Of a DNA stretch of 11,569 nucleotides, positions 1-6,189 are shown piece by piece (within the stretch, counting starts at the first letter, position 1; the number at the start of each line of letters is the position of its first letter). The stretch covers positions 1-11,569 of the forward strand of contig DGVW01000007.1 of the NCBI GenBank assembly GCA_002396005.1, read 5' to 3'. Source of the DNA: Oribacterium sp. UBA4274 (lineage in GTDB: Bacteria; Bacillota; Clostridia; Lachnospirales; Lachnospiraceae). A program made the translations under genes and the position numbers. Below the pieces are notes generated by a model, which had not been told where the DNA came from, made no database searches, and saw only the letters and a program-made list of their open reading frames with translations.

Positions 1-181
1 TTGTAACAGCCTGACGCTTAGCAGGTTCACCTACAAGTCTCTCACCATTCTTAGTAAAAGCTACAACTGAAGGAGTTGTTCTAGCACCTTCTGCATTTGC
101 TATAACGGTAGGCTTTCCACCTTCCATGACTGCTACGCAGCTATTTGTAGTACCAAGGTCAATACCTATAATCTTACTCAT
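1..181 (-). CDS. dnaK: Chaperone DnaK (Hsp70), N-terminal 60 residues, cut by window edge
   Basis: DnaK is the cytoplasmic ATP-driven Hsp70 chaperone that binds unfolded polypeptides and works with GrpE and DnaJ. Only the first 60 codons are present; the gene runs off the left edge. The translation begins MSKIIGIDLGTTNSCVAVME, the phosphate-1 motif of the Hsp70 ATPase domain, and continues with the TPSVVAF and GEPAKRQA stretches typical of DnaK. The ATG at 179-181 is preceded by a GGAGG site about 8 nt upstream, which supports this start. It is the third gene of the hrcA-grpE-dnaK operon, 52 nt after grpE, and has no CIRCE of its own, so it should be transcribed from the promoter before hrcA. 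Identification is secure from sequence and context. Confidence 0.98.
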   Translation of the reverse strand, partial: MSKIIGIDLGTTNSCVAVMEGGKPTVIANAEGARTTPSVVAFTKNGERLVGEPAKRQAVT

Positions 182-233
182 TTTATTTTCCTCCGTTTTT
201 ATTCTGAAAAATGATTAAATCTATAATTAACAA

Positions 234-887
234 TTACTCTGCTACAGCAACCATGCTGTGTCTAAGAACTGTATCATGGAATTTATATCCCTTTTGAAGT
301 TCCTGAGCTACTACTCCTGATTCGTACTCTTCACTTGCAACCTGCATTACTGCATTGTGCAGATTAGGGTCAAACTTCTCTCCCTCGGCCTTGATGGCCT
401 TGACCTGAAGATCCTCGAACATCTTCTGAATCTGCTTATAGATGCCCTGAATGCCTTTTGTAAATGCATCCTCTGCATCCTCCTCTTCAACAGTTCCGAG
501 TGCTCTCTCAAAGTTATCTACTACCGGAAGAAGTTTCTCTATAACATCCCTGGCACCGAAGTCAAAATTCTGTATCTTTTCCTTCTCTGTACGCTTACGG
601 AAGTTATCAAACTCTGCATAAAGTCTTGTGTACTTATCCTTCCAGTCAGCAATCTCTGCTTCATATTTTTCCTTGAGCTTTGCTGTTTTGATGTCTATAG
701 TCTCAGCTTCCTCTGTTCCCTCAGAAGCCTCATCTGATGTCTGTGACTCTTCTGTCTTTTCTGCATCGGCAGCCTCACTCTCGGCTTCGTTCTCTGCAGG
801 CTTTGCTTCAGTTTCCTGTGTCTCACCTGCTGTTGTTTCTTCTGTACCCTGTTCTTCTGAAGACTTCTTTAATTCTTCGTCTTTCAA
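234..887 (-). CDS. grpE: Nucleotide exchange factor GrpE, TTG start
   Basis: GrpE is the homodimeric cytoplasmic co-chaperone that releases ADP from DnaK. The 217-residue product has a very acidic, Glu/Thr/Ala-rich disordered N-terminus (residues 1-65), a long helical coiled-coil segment (about 65-110, with the YAEFDNFRKR motif), and the C-terminal beta domain carrying the GrpE signature (FDPNLHNAVMQV, about 172-183). Length fits the family, toward the long end because of the acidic tail. The start codon is TTG at 885-887, with an AGGAGG site at 893-898 only 5 nt upstream and no ATG in a suitable position. It lies between hrcA (49-nt gap) and dnaK (52-nt gap) and should be co-transcribed and HrcA-controlled. 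No anomaly other than the start codon. Confidence 0.97.
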   Translation of the reverse strand: MKDEELKKSSEEQGTEETTAGETQETEAKPAENEAESEAADAEKTEESQTSDEASEGTEEAETIDIKTAKLKEKYEAEIADWKDKYTRLYAEFDNFRKRTEKEKIQNFDFGARDVIEKLLPVVDNFERALGTVEEEDAEDAFTKGIQGIYKQIQKMFEDLQVKAIKAEGEKFDPNLHNAVMQVASEEYESGVVAQELQKGYKFHDTVLRHSMVAVAE

Positions 888-936
888 GATAACCTCCTGT
901 CTTAAGTTCTCCTGTGAACTTTATATATGATAGCTG

Positions 937-1968
937 CTACCGAAATGCCTGATCCATCTCACTCTGCAGCTTACTAAGTATCTCCAGTACCTTCTCGTAA
1001 TCCATACGCTTAGGTCCTATAACACCTATGGTGCCCTTCAGTCCGTTGCCAAGTTCATAATTGGCAGTGACCACTGAACAGTCCGCCATATTCTGAAGCG
1101 GTGATTCCTCACCGATATACACCTGAATAGGCTTCTTGTCTGTGCCATCCTCCTGACTTCCTTTGACAAGCTGTGCAAGTTCATCCTTGGTTTCAAATGC
1201 ACTTATCAGTTTGGAAGCATTGTCAGCCTCTGTAAGTTCCGGATACTTGAAGATATTGGTCGCTCCGGATGTATATATCTGAGTATCTCCCAGATTGATG
1301 TCAAGCATATTGACTATGCTGTTCACTATGGCTCTGATAGTTTCCTTGTAACTGGTTCGTGCAAGAAGCTGTGCCAGGCGTCCCTCGGTGATCTCTGTAA
1401 CACTGAGTCCGTTCAGTTCATCATTGAGCAGCATATTAATGCTCAGAACTCTGTTGAAATCAAGTTCCTCCGAACCGTCGAGAACGACTGATGAAGTCTT
1501 TACTATATTGCCCTGCATCATGACAACAAGAAGCAATCTTCTTGAATCAACAAGTGAAGTCTGTATAAACTTGATCTTGTTCGTTCTGATAGATGGTCCG
1601 GTAACCACCGCTGCATAATTGGTGTTCTGAGCGAGATTTTTGACCAGTGTCTGTAAGGTAGTCTCCAACCGGTCAACCTTTTCAAACATCTCAGTCTTTA
1701 CGTCATCTATTTCCTTATGATGTTTCTCCATAAGCTGATCGACATAAAACCTGTAACCCTTATCACTCGGGATACGTCCCGCCGAGGTATGCGGCTGTAC
1801 TATGAACCCCATCTCCTCAAGATCGCTCATCTCATTTCTAATGGTGGCAGAACTAAGATTAAGTCCTGAATACTTGCTGATAGTTCTCGAGCCAACCGGT
1901 TCGCCGGTCTCAAGATAATTTTTGATAATCGTGGTAAGGATAACAATCTTACGCTGATCCAGCTCCAT
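937..1968 (-). CDS. hrcA: Heat-inducible transcription repressor HrcA
   Basis: HrcA is the dimeric repressor that binds CIRCE elements and shuts off class I heat-shock operons at normal temperature; its activity depends on GroEL in studied Firmicutes. The 343-residue product starts MELDQRKIVILTTIIKNYLE and contains the N-terminal winged helix (SSATIRNEMSDLEEMGFIVQPHTSAGRIPS, given here in two parts: SSATIRNEMSDLEEMG and HTSAGRIPSDKGYRFYVDQL), followed by the GAF-like HrcA domain up to the C-terminal GTIGVIGPKRMDY motif. The frame is open 11 codons further upstream, but the ATG at 1966-1968 is chosen because an AAGGAGG site lies about 7 nt before it, and because the longer version would begin inside the CIRCE element. 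It is first in the operon with grpE and dnaK and is autoregulated through that CIRCE. Confidence 0.97.
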   Translation of the reverse strand: MELDQRKIVILTTIIKNYLETGEPVGSRTISKYSGLNLSSATIRNEMSDLEEMGFIVQPHTSAGRIPSDKGYRFYVDQLMEKHHKEIDDVKTEMFEKVDRLETTLQTLVKNLAQNTNYAAVVTGPSIRTNKIKFIQTSLVDSRRLLLVVMMQGNIVKTSSVVLDGSEELDFNRVLSINMLLNDELNGLSVTEITEGRLAQLLARTSYKETIRAIVNSIVNMLDINLGDTQIYTSGATNIFKYPELTEADNASKLISAFETKDELAQLVKGSQEDGTDKKPIQVYIGEESPLQNMADCSVVTANYELGNGLKGTIGVIGPKRMDYEKVLEILSKLQSEMDQAFR

Positions 1969-1992
1969 CTGTCCGCCTCCTTTGTATTTATC

Positions 1993-2023
1993 TGTTAGCA
2001 CTCAAAATATTGGAGTGCTAACA
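1993..2023. promoter_or_regulatory. CIRCE operator (HrcA-binding inverted repeat)
   Basis: A perfect CIRCE element: TTAGCACTC at 1995-2003, a 9-nt spacer, and GAGTGCTAA at 2013-2021. The inverted repeat extends two further matched bases on each side, giving 11-bp arms (1993-2003 and 2013-2023). It begins just downstream of the -10 box and ends about 25 nt before the hrcA start codon, so HrcA bound here would cover the transcription start region. The consensus and the HrcA link are established knowledge; the match is read directly. Confidence 0.98.
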
Positions 2024-2033
2024 TCTGATAGTT

Positions 2034-2062
2034 ATAATACTCGCCTTGCTATTTTATGTCAA
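2034..2062 (-). promoter_or_regulatory. Sigma-A-type promoter of hrcA-grpE-dnaK
   Basis: On the minus strand a perfect -35 box TTGACA (2057-2062) is followed by a 17-nt spacer and a -10 box TATTAT (2034-2039, 5 of 6 matches). Transcription should start near 2026-2028, at the outer edge of the CIRCE element, the usual layout for HrcA repression. This is the strongest promoter match in the window. Confidence 0.92.
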
Positions 2063-2169
2063 GGAATTTGGAAAAAGGAATTGTGAAATAAGCATGAATT
2101 CAGAAACATTCCTATAAAACAGATACCCTCTGAATAAGTTTTGCAAATCCGACTAAGCTTTGAATACCA

Positions 2170-2208
2170 TAAAAAGAAACAGCACCCGGATCAAACCGGA
2201 TGCTGTTC
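2170..2208 (-). terminator. Rho-independent terminator of the flavin reductase gene
   Basis: Arms at 2178-2189 and 2196-2207 pair over 12 positions around a 6-nt loop. On the minus strand the single imperfect position becomes a G-U wobble, and the stem is followed by TTTCTTTTT-like sequence (2171-2177), so it fits termination of the minus-strand gene ending at 2245. The wobble orientation argues against plus-strand use. Confidence 0.88.
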
Positions 2209-2244
2209 CCGAAACTTTGGAAAGTCCTTAGCGGACTGAATTCC

Positions 2245-4248
2245 TTACCCTATATAATCTACTGCGCTGTTACCTGCAATCTCACCATATACGATGATAT
2301 CCGTAACTGCAGTACCACCAAGTCTGTTACCGCCGTGTACACCTCCGGTAACCTCACCGGCTGCGAAAAGTCCAGGGATAACTTCGCCCGACTTGTTGAT
2401 AACTTCTGTTCGAGAATTGATCTTAAGACCACCCATTGTGTGATGGATGCCCGGAGTTACAAGGATTGCATAGTAAGGTGCTGTTGCAAGGTCGTTCTCA
2501 TTTGAGAATGATGTACGTCCAAACTCCGGATCCTCCTTATCAGCCCAGATCTTAGCCCAGCCTTCCATTGTCTCCTTAAAGACATCCGCAGGAATTCCGA
2601 TAGCCTCTGCAAGCTCCTCATAGGTCTCACCCTTATAGCCATAGCCGGAATCAAGGTAACCCTGATATACCTTTGAGCCATCAATCATCTTCTGATCGAG
2701 AATAAGCCATGCAGTACCATTTGTCTGCTCAATCTCAGCTGCAGAAACCTTATCTCTTGTTGAAACTTCATCATAGAAACGCTTGCCTTCATTGTTTACA
2801 AGGATAGCACCGTCACCGCGAACGCCCTCTGTAATGAGATGAGCATTGCCGTCCTCATCAACATGAACTGTAGGATGGATCTGAATCTGATCAAGATCAA
2901 CTACGTCAGCATTAACATCATCAGCTGTTGCCATTGTGATACCCTGACCGCGGATACCGTCAGCATTGGTTGAGCAGAAGCCTTTGAGATCAGGTCTGAG
3001 CTCTTCAACCATCTCTGCATTTGCGCCGAAACCACCTGTTGCAAGAACTACAGCCTTGGCATTTACCGTAATTTCGTTTCCGGACTCACCTTCTGCGATG
3101 ATACCAACTGCCTTGCCGTCTTCCATGATGATCTTGTTAGCTGTTGTATTGTAATAAACTTCGATACCGTCTCTGTCCTCTACGTTCTTTGTAAGAGCAG
3201 GAACTATGAATGCACCAACTGCAAGTGTCTTGCCTTCTGCATCTACAGGCCTGTGGATACGCTTAACTGAAGCTCCTCCGGCAGCACCAACAGACGGAAG
3301 CTCTGCATCATGCTCCTTAAGCCATGTGATAGCACCTGCTGAATTCTTTGTAAGTGTATCAACAAGCTCAGGATCGTTGATACCATGTCCGCCGATGATG
3401 GTATCGAGAGCCATAAGTTCAGGTGAATCGAAATATCCTTCAGGAGAAGCCTGATAAGCATCCCACTGTTGCTGAACTGTTGCAGCAAGCTTAGTGATAG
3501 TCTCATTATCAGCCCACTTTTCAGCCGCTGTCTTGAGAGTCTTCTCAACACCATCGCCCTCTGTGAACTCATTCTTATTCTGGTACTCCGTACCTGCAGC
3601 ATTGAGGCCTCCGGTTGAACGAACAGTGTTTCCACCGCCCATAGCCTGTGACTCAAGGATAACTACCTTCTTTCCTGCATCCGCCGCTGTAATGGCTGCT
3701 GTCATACCTGCGCCGCCCATACCTACTACAACTATATCTGTGTCAATGGACATATCCTCTGCAGGCTCCAAAGCAGCTTCAACCTCTCCGGCCTCAAGGT
3801 CCTCAGGCTTCAGTCCTGCCTCTGCAAGTGCAGCAGTTGCTGCCGCCACAATAGCCTTAGATGTGATGGTTGCTCCTGAGATAGCGTCCACCTGAACTGT
3901 ATTGCCTTTTATCATCCTGTCAGGGAATTCCTCAATTGCCTTACTTCCGATACCGGGAGTCTCCCCATCACCAACGATAGCAACATCTACTATCTTGCTG
4001 TTTTCAAGTGTCAATGTAACTTTGACAGGATTACTCTCTCCGCCCTGTCCTACGCCGGTTCCTTCAAAGGTTCCCGAAACGCCTTCAGCTGAAGACTCCT
4101 GTGCAGCCGTTGTTTCTGCACTTGCAGCCGCAGTCTCTGTCTTTGTCTCAACAGGAGCCTTCGAAGAGCATCCTGCCAATGCTGTTGCGGCCATAGCACC
4201 TGCTACAACTACAGACGTAACTTTCTTTCCTAAATTATCTTTTTTCAT
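2245..4248 (-). CDS. Lipoprotein flavin reductase, fumarate-reductase type (FMN-bind plus FAD-binding domains)
   Basis: A predicted surface-anchored reductase that would reduce fumarate or a related unsaturated acid as an anaerobic electron acceptor. Numbering is from the ATG at 4246-4248, preferred because AGAGG lies 9 nt upstream; the ATG three codons earlier abuts that site. Of 667 residues, 1-27 are a lipoprotein signal with lipobox LAGC (Cys27), 28-55 a Ser/Thr/Ala linker, about 57-147 an FMN-bind domain with DAISGAT (Thr127 is the predicted ApbE-type covalent FMN site), and about 167-667 the FAD domain with GMGGAG. Residues equivalent to Shewanella FccA catalytic positions are present: His458, Thr473, Glu474, Arg477, Arg498, His602/603 and Arg642. 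The position reported to be Tyr in urocanate reductase (Met375 in FccA) is Leu471 here, which favours a fumarate-like substrate. There is no heme motif. The family is secure; the substrate is inferred. It is divergent from the RpiR-type regulator. Confidence 0.93.
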   Translation of the reverse strand: MKKDNLGKKVTSVVVAGAMAATALAGCSSKAPVETKTETAAASAETTAAQESSAEGVSGTFEGTGVGQGGESNPVKVTLTLENSKIVDVAIVGDGETPGIGSKAIEEFPDRMIKGNTVQVDAISGATITSKAIVAAATAALAEAGLKPEDLEAGEVEAALEPAEDMSIDTDIVVVGMGGAGMTAAITAADAGKKVVILESQAMGGGNTVRSTGGLNAAGTEYQNKNEFTEGDGVEKTLKTAAEKWADNETITKLAATVQQQWDAYQASPEGYFDSPELMALDTIIGGHGINDPELVDTLTKNSAGAITWLKEHDAELPSVGAAGGASVKRIHRPVDAEGKTLAVGAFIVPALTKNVEDRDGIEVYYNTTANKIIMEDGKAVGIIAEGESGNEITVNAKAVVLATGGFGANAEMVEELRPDLKGFCSTNADGIRGQGITMATADDVNADVVDLDQIQIHPTVHVDEDGNAHLITEGVRGDGAILVNNEGKRFYDEVSTRDKVSAAEIEQTNGTAWLILDQKMIDGSKVYQGYLDSGYGYKGETYEELAEAIGIPADVFKETMEGWAKIWADKEDPEFGRTSFSNENDLATAPYYAILVTPGIHHTMGGLKINSRTEVINKSGEVIPGLFAAGEVTGGVHGGNRLGGTAVTDIIVYGEIAGNSAVDYIG

Positions 4249-4266
4249 ACTATTCATCCTCTCATT

Positions 4267-4284
4267 TATGACAAATTTGTCATA
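4267..4284. promoter_or_regulatory. 18-bp perfect palindrome, candidate operator
   Basis: TATGACAAATTTGTCATA is a perfect palindrome with TGACAAA/TTTGTCA half-sites. It lies between the divergent flavin reductase and RpiR-type genes, 18 nt from the chosen reductase start and about 15 nt downstream of the predicted reductase transcription start. A repressor bound here could block that transcript. RpiR-family proteins bind inverted repeats, so the adjacent regulator is the natural candidate, but this is inference. Confidence 0.6.
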
Positions 4285-4305
4285 TTTAGCCTTGATATAT
4301 TGAGA

Positions 4306-4334
4306 ATATTATCATCGGTCTGTAGCATTTGCAA
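4306..4334 (-). promoter_or_regulatory. Predicted promoter of the flavin reductase gene
   Basis: Minus strand: -35 TTGCAA (4329-4334), 17-nt spacer, -10 TAATAT (4306-4311), each matching 4 of 6 consensus bases. An overlapping GATAAT (4308-4313) is a better hexamer but leaves only a 15-nt spacer. Transcription would begin near 4299, upstream of the palindrome. Confidence 0.45.
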
Positions 4335-4356
4335 TACTTTTTTGTTATATTATTAT
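4329..4356 (+). promoter_or_regulatory. Predicted promoter of the RpiR-type regulator gene
   Basis: Plus strand: -35 TTGCAA (4329-4334), 16-nt spacer, -10 TATTAT (4351-4356). Because TTGCAA is its own reverse complement, the same six bases could act as the -35 box in both directions. The leader to the regulator start would be about 32 nt. Confidence 0.4.
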
Positions 4357-4394
4357 CAGTTTTAGTTTTTGTTTATAAATAGTGGGGCAGTAAA

Positions 4395-5144
4395 ATGAAT
4401 ATATTGGATAAAATGGATCATATTAAGGATTTCTATACTGCAAGCGAGAAAAAAATCTACAATGTGCTTTCAAAAAAACCGCAGCTTGTTCAGACCTACA
4501 CTATCACACAGGTGGCAGGCTTTGCCGATGTTTCGACTTCAGCAATGCTGCGTTTCTGCAAAAGACTGGGTTACAACGGCTATAAGGATTTCAAATATGA
4601 CCTTGAGTTAAACCTCAGTCAAAAAAACAAAGGCCATCAGTCAGCTGACCCTCTCATGCAGATAGCCAACTCGCTCTCCGAAGCCATCTTATCTATCCCC
4701 GGAGAATGTGATGAAGCTTTACATAAATTGGCAGACCATATAAAAGATTCCGACAAAATAATCGCGTTAGGCAGGTACAGAAACAAAACTGTTGCTGAAA
4801 AGATGTTCACCACTCTTACCAACATCGGCATCCCCTGCATCACCGCATCTGACACCTTAACTTATGAGAATCTCGAAAAAATCATCACAAAGGATACTAC
4901 TGTAATTGTCTTTAGTGTTATGCATGATATAAAAAGCTATCAAAATATAGTAACTGATATTTCAGAACTTACTGATAGATTCTGGCTCATAACCTGTAAC
5001 GGAAACAAACTCAAGAATCTCGGCTTCCATCATTACGCCATCCTGCCTTCAACAGGGCCTTCTGTCCCATCACTGAACCAGCACACCATCATGTTTGCGT
5101 TCATCGAGATGTTAAGCTATATACTCAGAAATCCAAAAGAATGA
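4395..5144 (+). CDS. RpiR-family transcriptional regulator (HTH plus degenerate SIS domain)
   Basis: A cytoplasmic DNA-binding regulator of 249 residues. Residues about 1-75 form the RpiR-type helix-turn-helix domain (TITQVAGFADVSTSAMLRFC, then KRLGYNGYKDFK), and about 108-235 form a SIS domain (KIIALGRYRNKTVAEK, IPCITASDTL, TTVIVFSVMHD). In most family members the SIS domain binds a phosphosugar through an S-x-S-G-x-T-type loop; here that segment reads FSVMHDIKS, with the Gly and Thr missing, so the ligand is probably not a standard sugar phosphate. The ATG at 4395 has GGGG 7 nt upstream. It is the only plus-strand gene and is divergent from the flavin reductase, with a palindrome in the shared spacer, which suggests it controls that gene and perhaps itself. 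Family assignment is firm; target and ligand are inferred. Confidence 0.9.
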   Translation: MNILDKMDHIKDFYTASEKKIYNVLSKKPQLVQTYTITQVAGFADVSTSAMLRFCKRLGYNGYKDFKYDLELNLSQKNKGHQSADPLMQIANSLSEAILSIPGECDEALHKLADHIKDSDKIIALGRYRNKTVAEKMFTTLTNIGIPCITASDTLTYENLEKIITKDTTVIVFSVMHDIKSYQNIVTDISELTDRFWLITCNGNKLKNLGFHHYAILPSTGPSVPSLNQHTIMFAFIEMLSYILRNPKE

Positions 5145-5177
5145 CTCCTGTAATATCACCATGTAATGAAACCAAAA

Positions 5178-5220
5178 GCGAATGTTCCTGCCACAACTTA
5201 TGTGGCCGAACATTCGCCTT
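5178..5220. terminator. Bidirectional hairpin terminator between regulator and 3D-protein gene
   Basis: Two stacked perfect stems: outer arms GCGAATGTTC (5178-5187) and GAACATTCGC (5208-5217), inner arms GCCACA (5190-5195) and TGTGGC (5201-5206), with a 5-nt loop. The outer stem is followed by CTTT on the plus strand and TTTT on the minus strand. The convergent genes end at 5144 (plus) and 5290 (minus), so one hairpin probably serves both, though both T-tracts are short. Confidence 0.8.
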
Positions 5221-5289
5221 TAAAAAATCATATATAAAATTCTTTCACTTTAATTTATCTGTAGATTCCAAAATCCGCAAGCAGCTTTC

Positions 5290-5955
5290 TCACACAGGAA
5301 CCGCTATATAAACGTCTGCAAACTGCCATCCCCTGTCGGTGACGCCTGCCGCTTCAGCTCTTGTGTTATAGTAAACATCGATAAGATTGCCCCTGACAGC
5401 ACTTCCTATATCTTCCACAGTGTAAACCGTATTGTTTATAAATACCTTTGTGCCCATAGGCAGTATACTCAAGTCCGCTGCAATGGTGTGATTGGCTTTA
5501 GGATACACTCCTGAATAGGTCACACCTGATCCATAATATCCGGTAAGCTTGAAATTGCCAACATGAGCACCTTTGATATAATGTGTAGACTCTTCTGTAA
5601 CAACATCACCGACCTTGGTCACAGCCTGAGCCGCTGCCTGCGCCTTTGCAGCTGCAGCCAACTGAGCGTTGTGCTGCAGAAGCAGCTGCTCCGCATACAA
5701 TTCCGACTGCATCTCTGCATCAAGACTCTCATCAGAGGACTCTGTCATTACGTAGTCAGCCTTTACAGCATCCTCGCCTGTGCCCATACCCATAGGCTCT
5801 GCAACATTCTGCCGCACCTGCTCCGCAGCTATAAGCGCTGCTGATGCATCATATGTTCCGGTTGTTCCAATTGTTTCAGCTGCTAATGCAGAAGTTGAAA
5901 CGATGACGGTAGTCGCTACAACTGCCGCAAGAGTTTTACACTCTGCCAATTTCAT
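5290..5955 (-). CDS. Secreted 3D-domain protein, probable cell-wall enzyme
   Basis: A 221-residue exported protein. Residues 1-25 are a signal peptide with a hydrophobic core (AAVVATTVIV) and a likely cleavage after SALA. Residues 30-120 are low-complexity, rich in Ala, Gln and Glu and probably helical (QLLLQ/AKAQAAAQA segment near 90-112). About 133-221 form a 3D domain (GNFKLTGYYG, then HTIAADLSILPMGTKVFI, VEDIGSAVRGNLIDVYY). The three aspartates that name the domain are visible at Asp161, Asp182 and Asp193. 3D domains share the double-psi barrel fold of MltA-type lytic transglycosylases and occur in spore or wall-remodelling proteins, so peptidoglycan cleavage is a reasonable but unproven role. 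No G5, LysM or SH3 domain is present. The ATG has GGAG 5 nt upstream. It appears monocistronic. Confidence 0.88.
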   Translation of the reverse strand: MKLAECKTLAAVVATTVIVSTSALAAETIGTTGTYDASAALIAAEQVRQNVAEPMGMGTGEDAVKADYVMTESSDESLDAEMQSELYAEQLLLQHNAQLAAAAKAQAAAQAVTKVGDVVTEESTHYIKGAHVGNFKLTGYYGSGVTYSGVYPKANHTIAADLSILPMGTKVFINNTVYTVEDIGSAVRGNLIDVYYNTRAEAAGVTDRGWQFADVYIAVPV

Positions 5956-6032
5956 ATATACTCCATTCTGCCTTTATGGCGTCTTACGGAAAATCAGATT
6001 GCTACATACCCACGATTTTAAGCCACTTTTAG

Positions 6033-6061
6033 ACCATAATACAGATTTCGAAATTGGTCAA
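6033..6061 (-). promoter_or_regulatory. Predicted promoter of the 3D-protein gene
   Basis: Minus strand: -35 TTGACC (6056-6061, 5 of 6), 17-nt spacer, -10 TATGGT (6033-6038, 4 of 6). Transcription would start near 6026, giving a leader of about 70 nt before the start codon at 5955. No obvious operator or riboswitch fold was seen in the leader. Confidence 0.5.
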
Positions 6062-6189
6062 CTTATTTTTTTATAACCACCGGTCAGGCATACCCCTTCC
6101 ACCTATAATAATTATTCATATATAATGGATGAAATATCACTTCCAGCCACAATATATGGAGAATTTCACTCTCCTCATAAAACTATATT

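Noticed and set aside
357..930. Plus-strand frames of 126 and 100 codons antisense to grpE
   Set aside because: The Ser/Ala-rich and Leu/Cys-rich translations are what the opposite strand of the acidic GrpE gene would give; no ribosome site or family motif supports them.
2200..4303. Several open frames of 60-137 codons on both strands within the flavin reductase gene
   Set aside because: They are shadow frames of a well-supported 667-codon gene, with low-complexity translations and no domain motifs.
5563..6076. Plus-strand frames antisense to the 3D-protein gene
   Set aside because: No motif or ribosome site; the minus-strand signal peptide and 3D domain explain the region.
6158..6174. Hairpin GGAGA/TCTCC just downstream of holA
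   Set aside because: The 5-bp stem is short and has no T-tract on either strand, so I do not call it the holA terminator. The rest of 6062-6189 shows nothing I can support.
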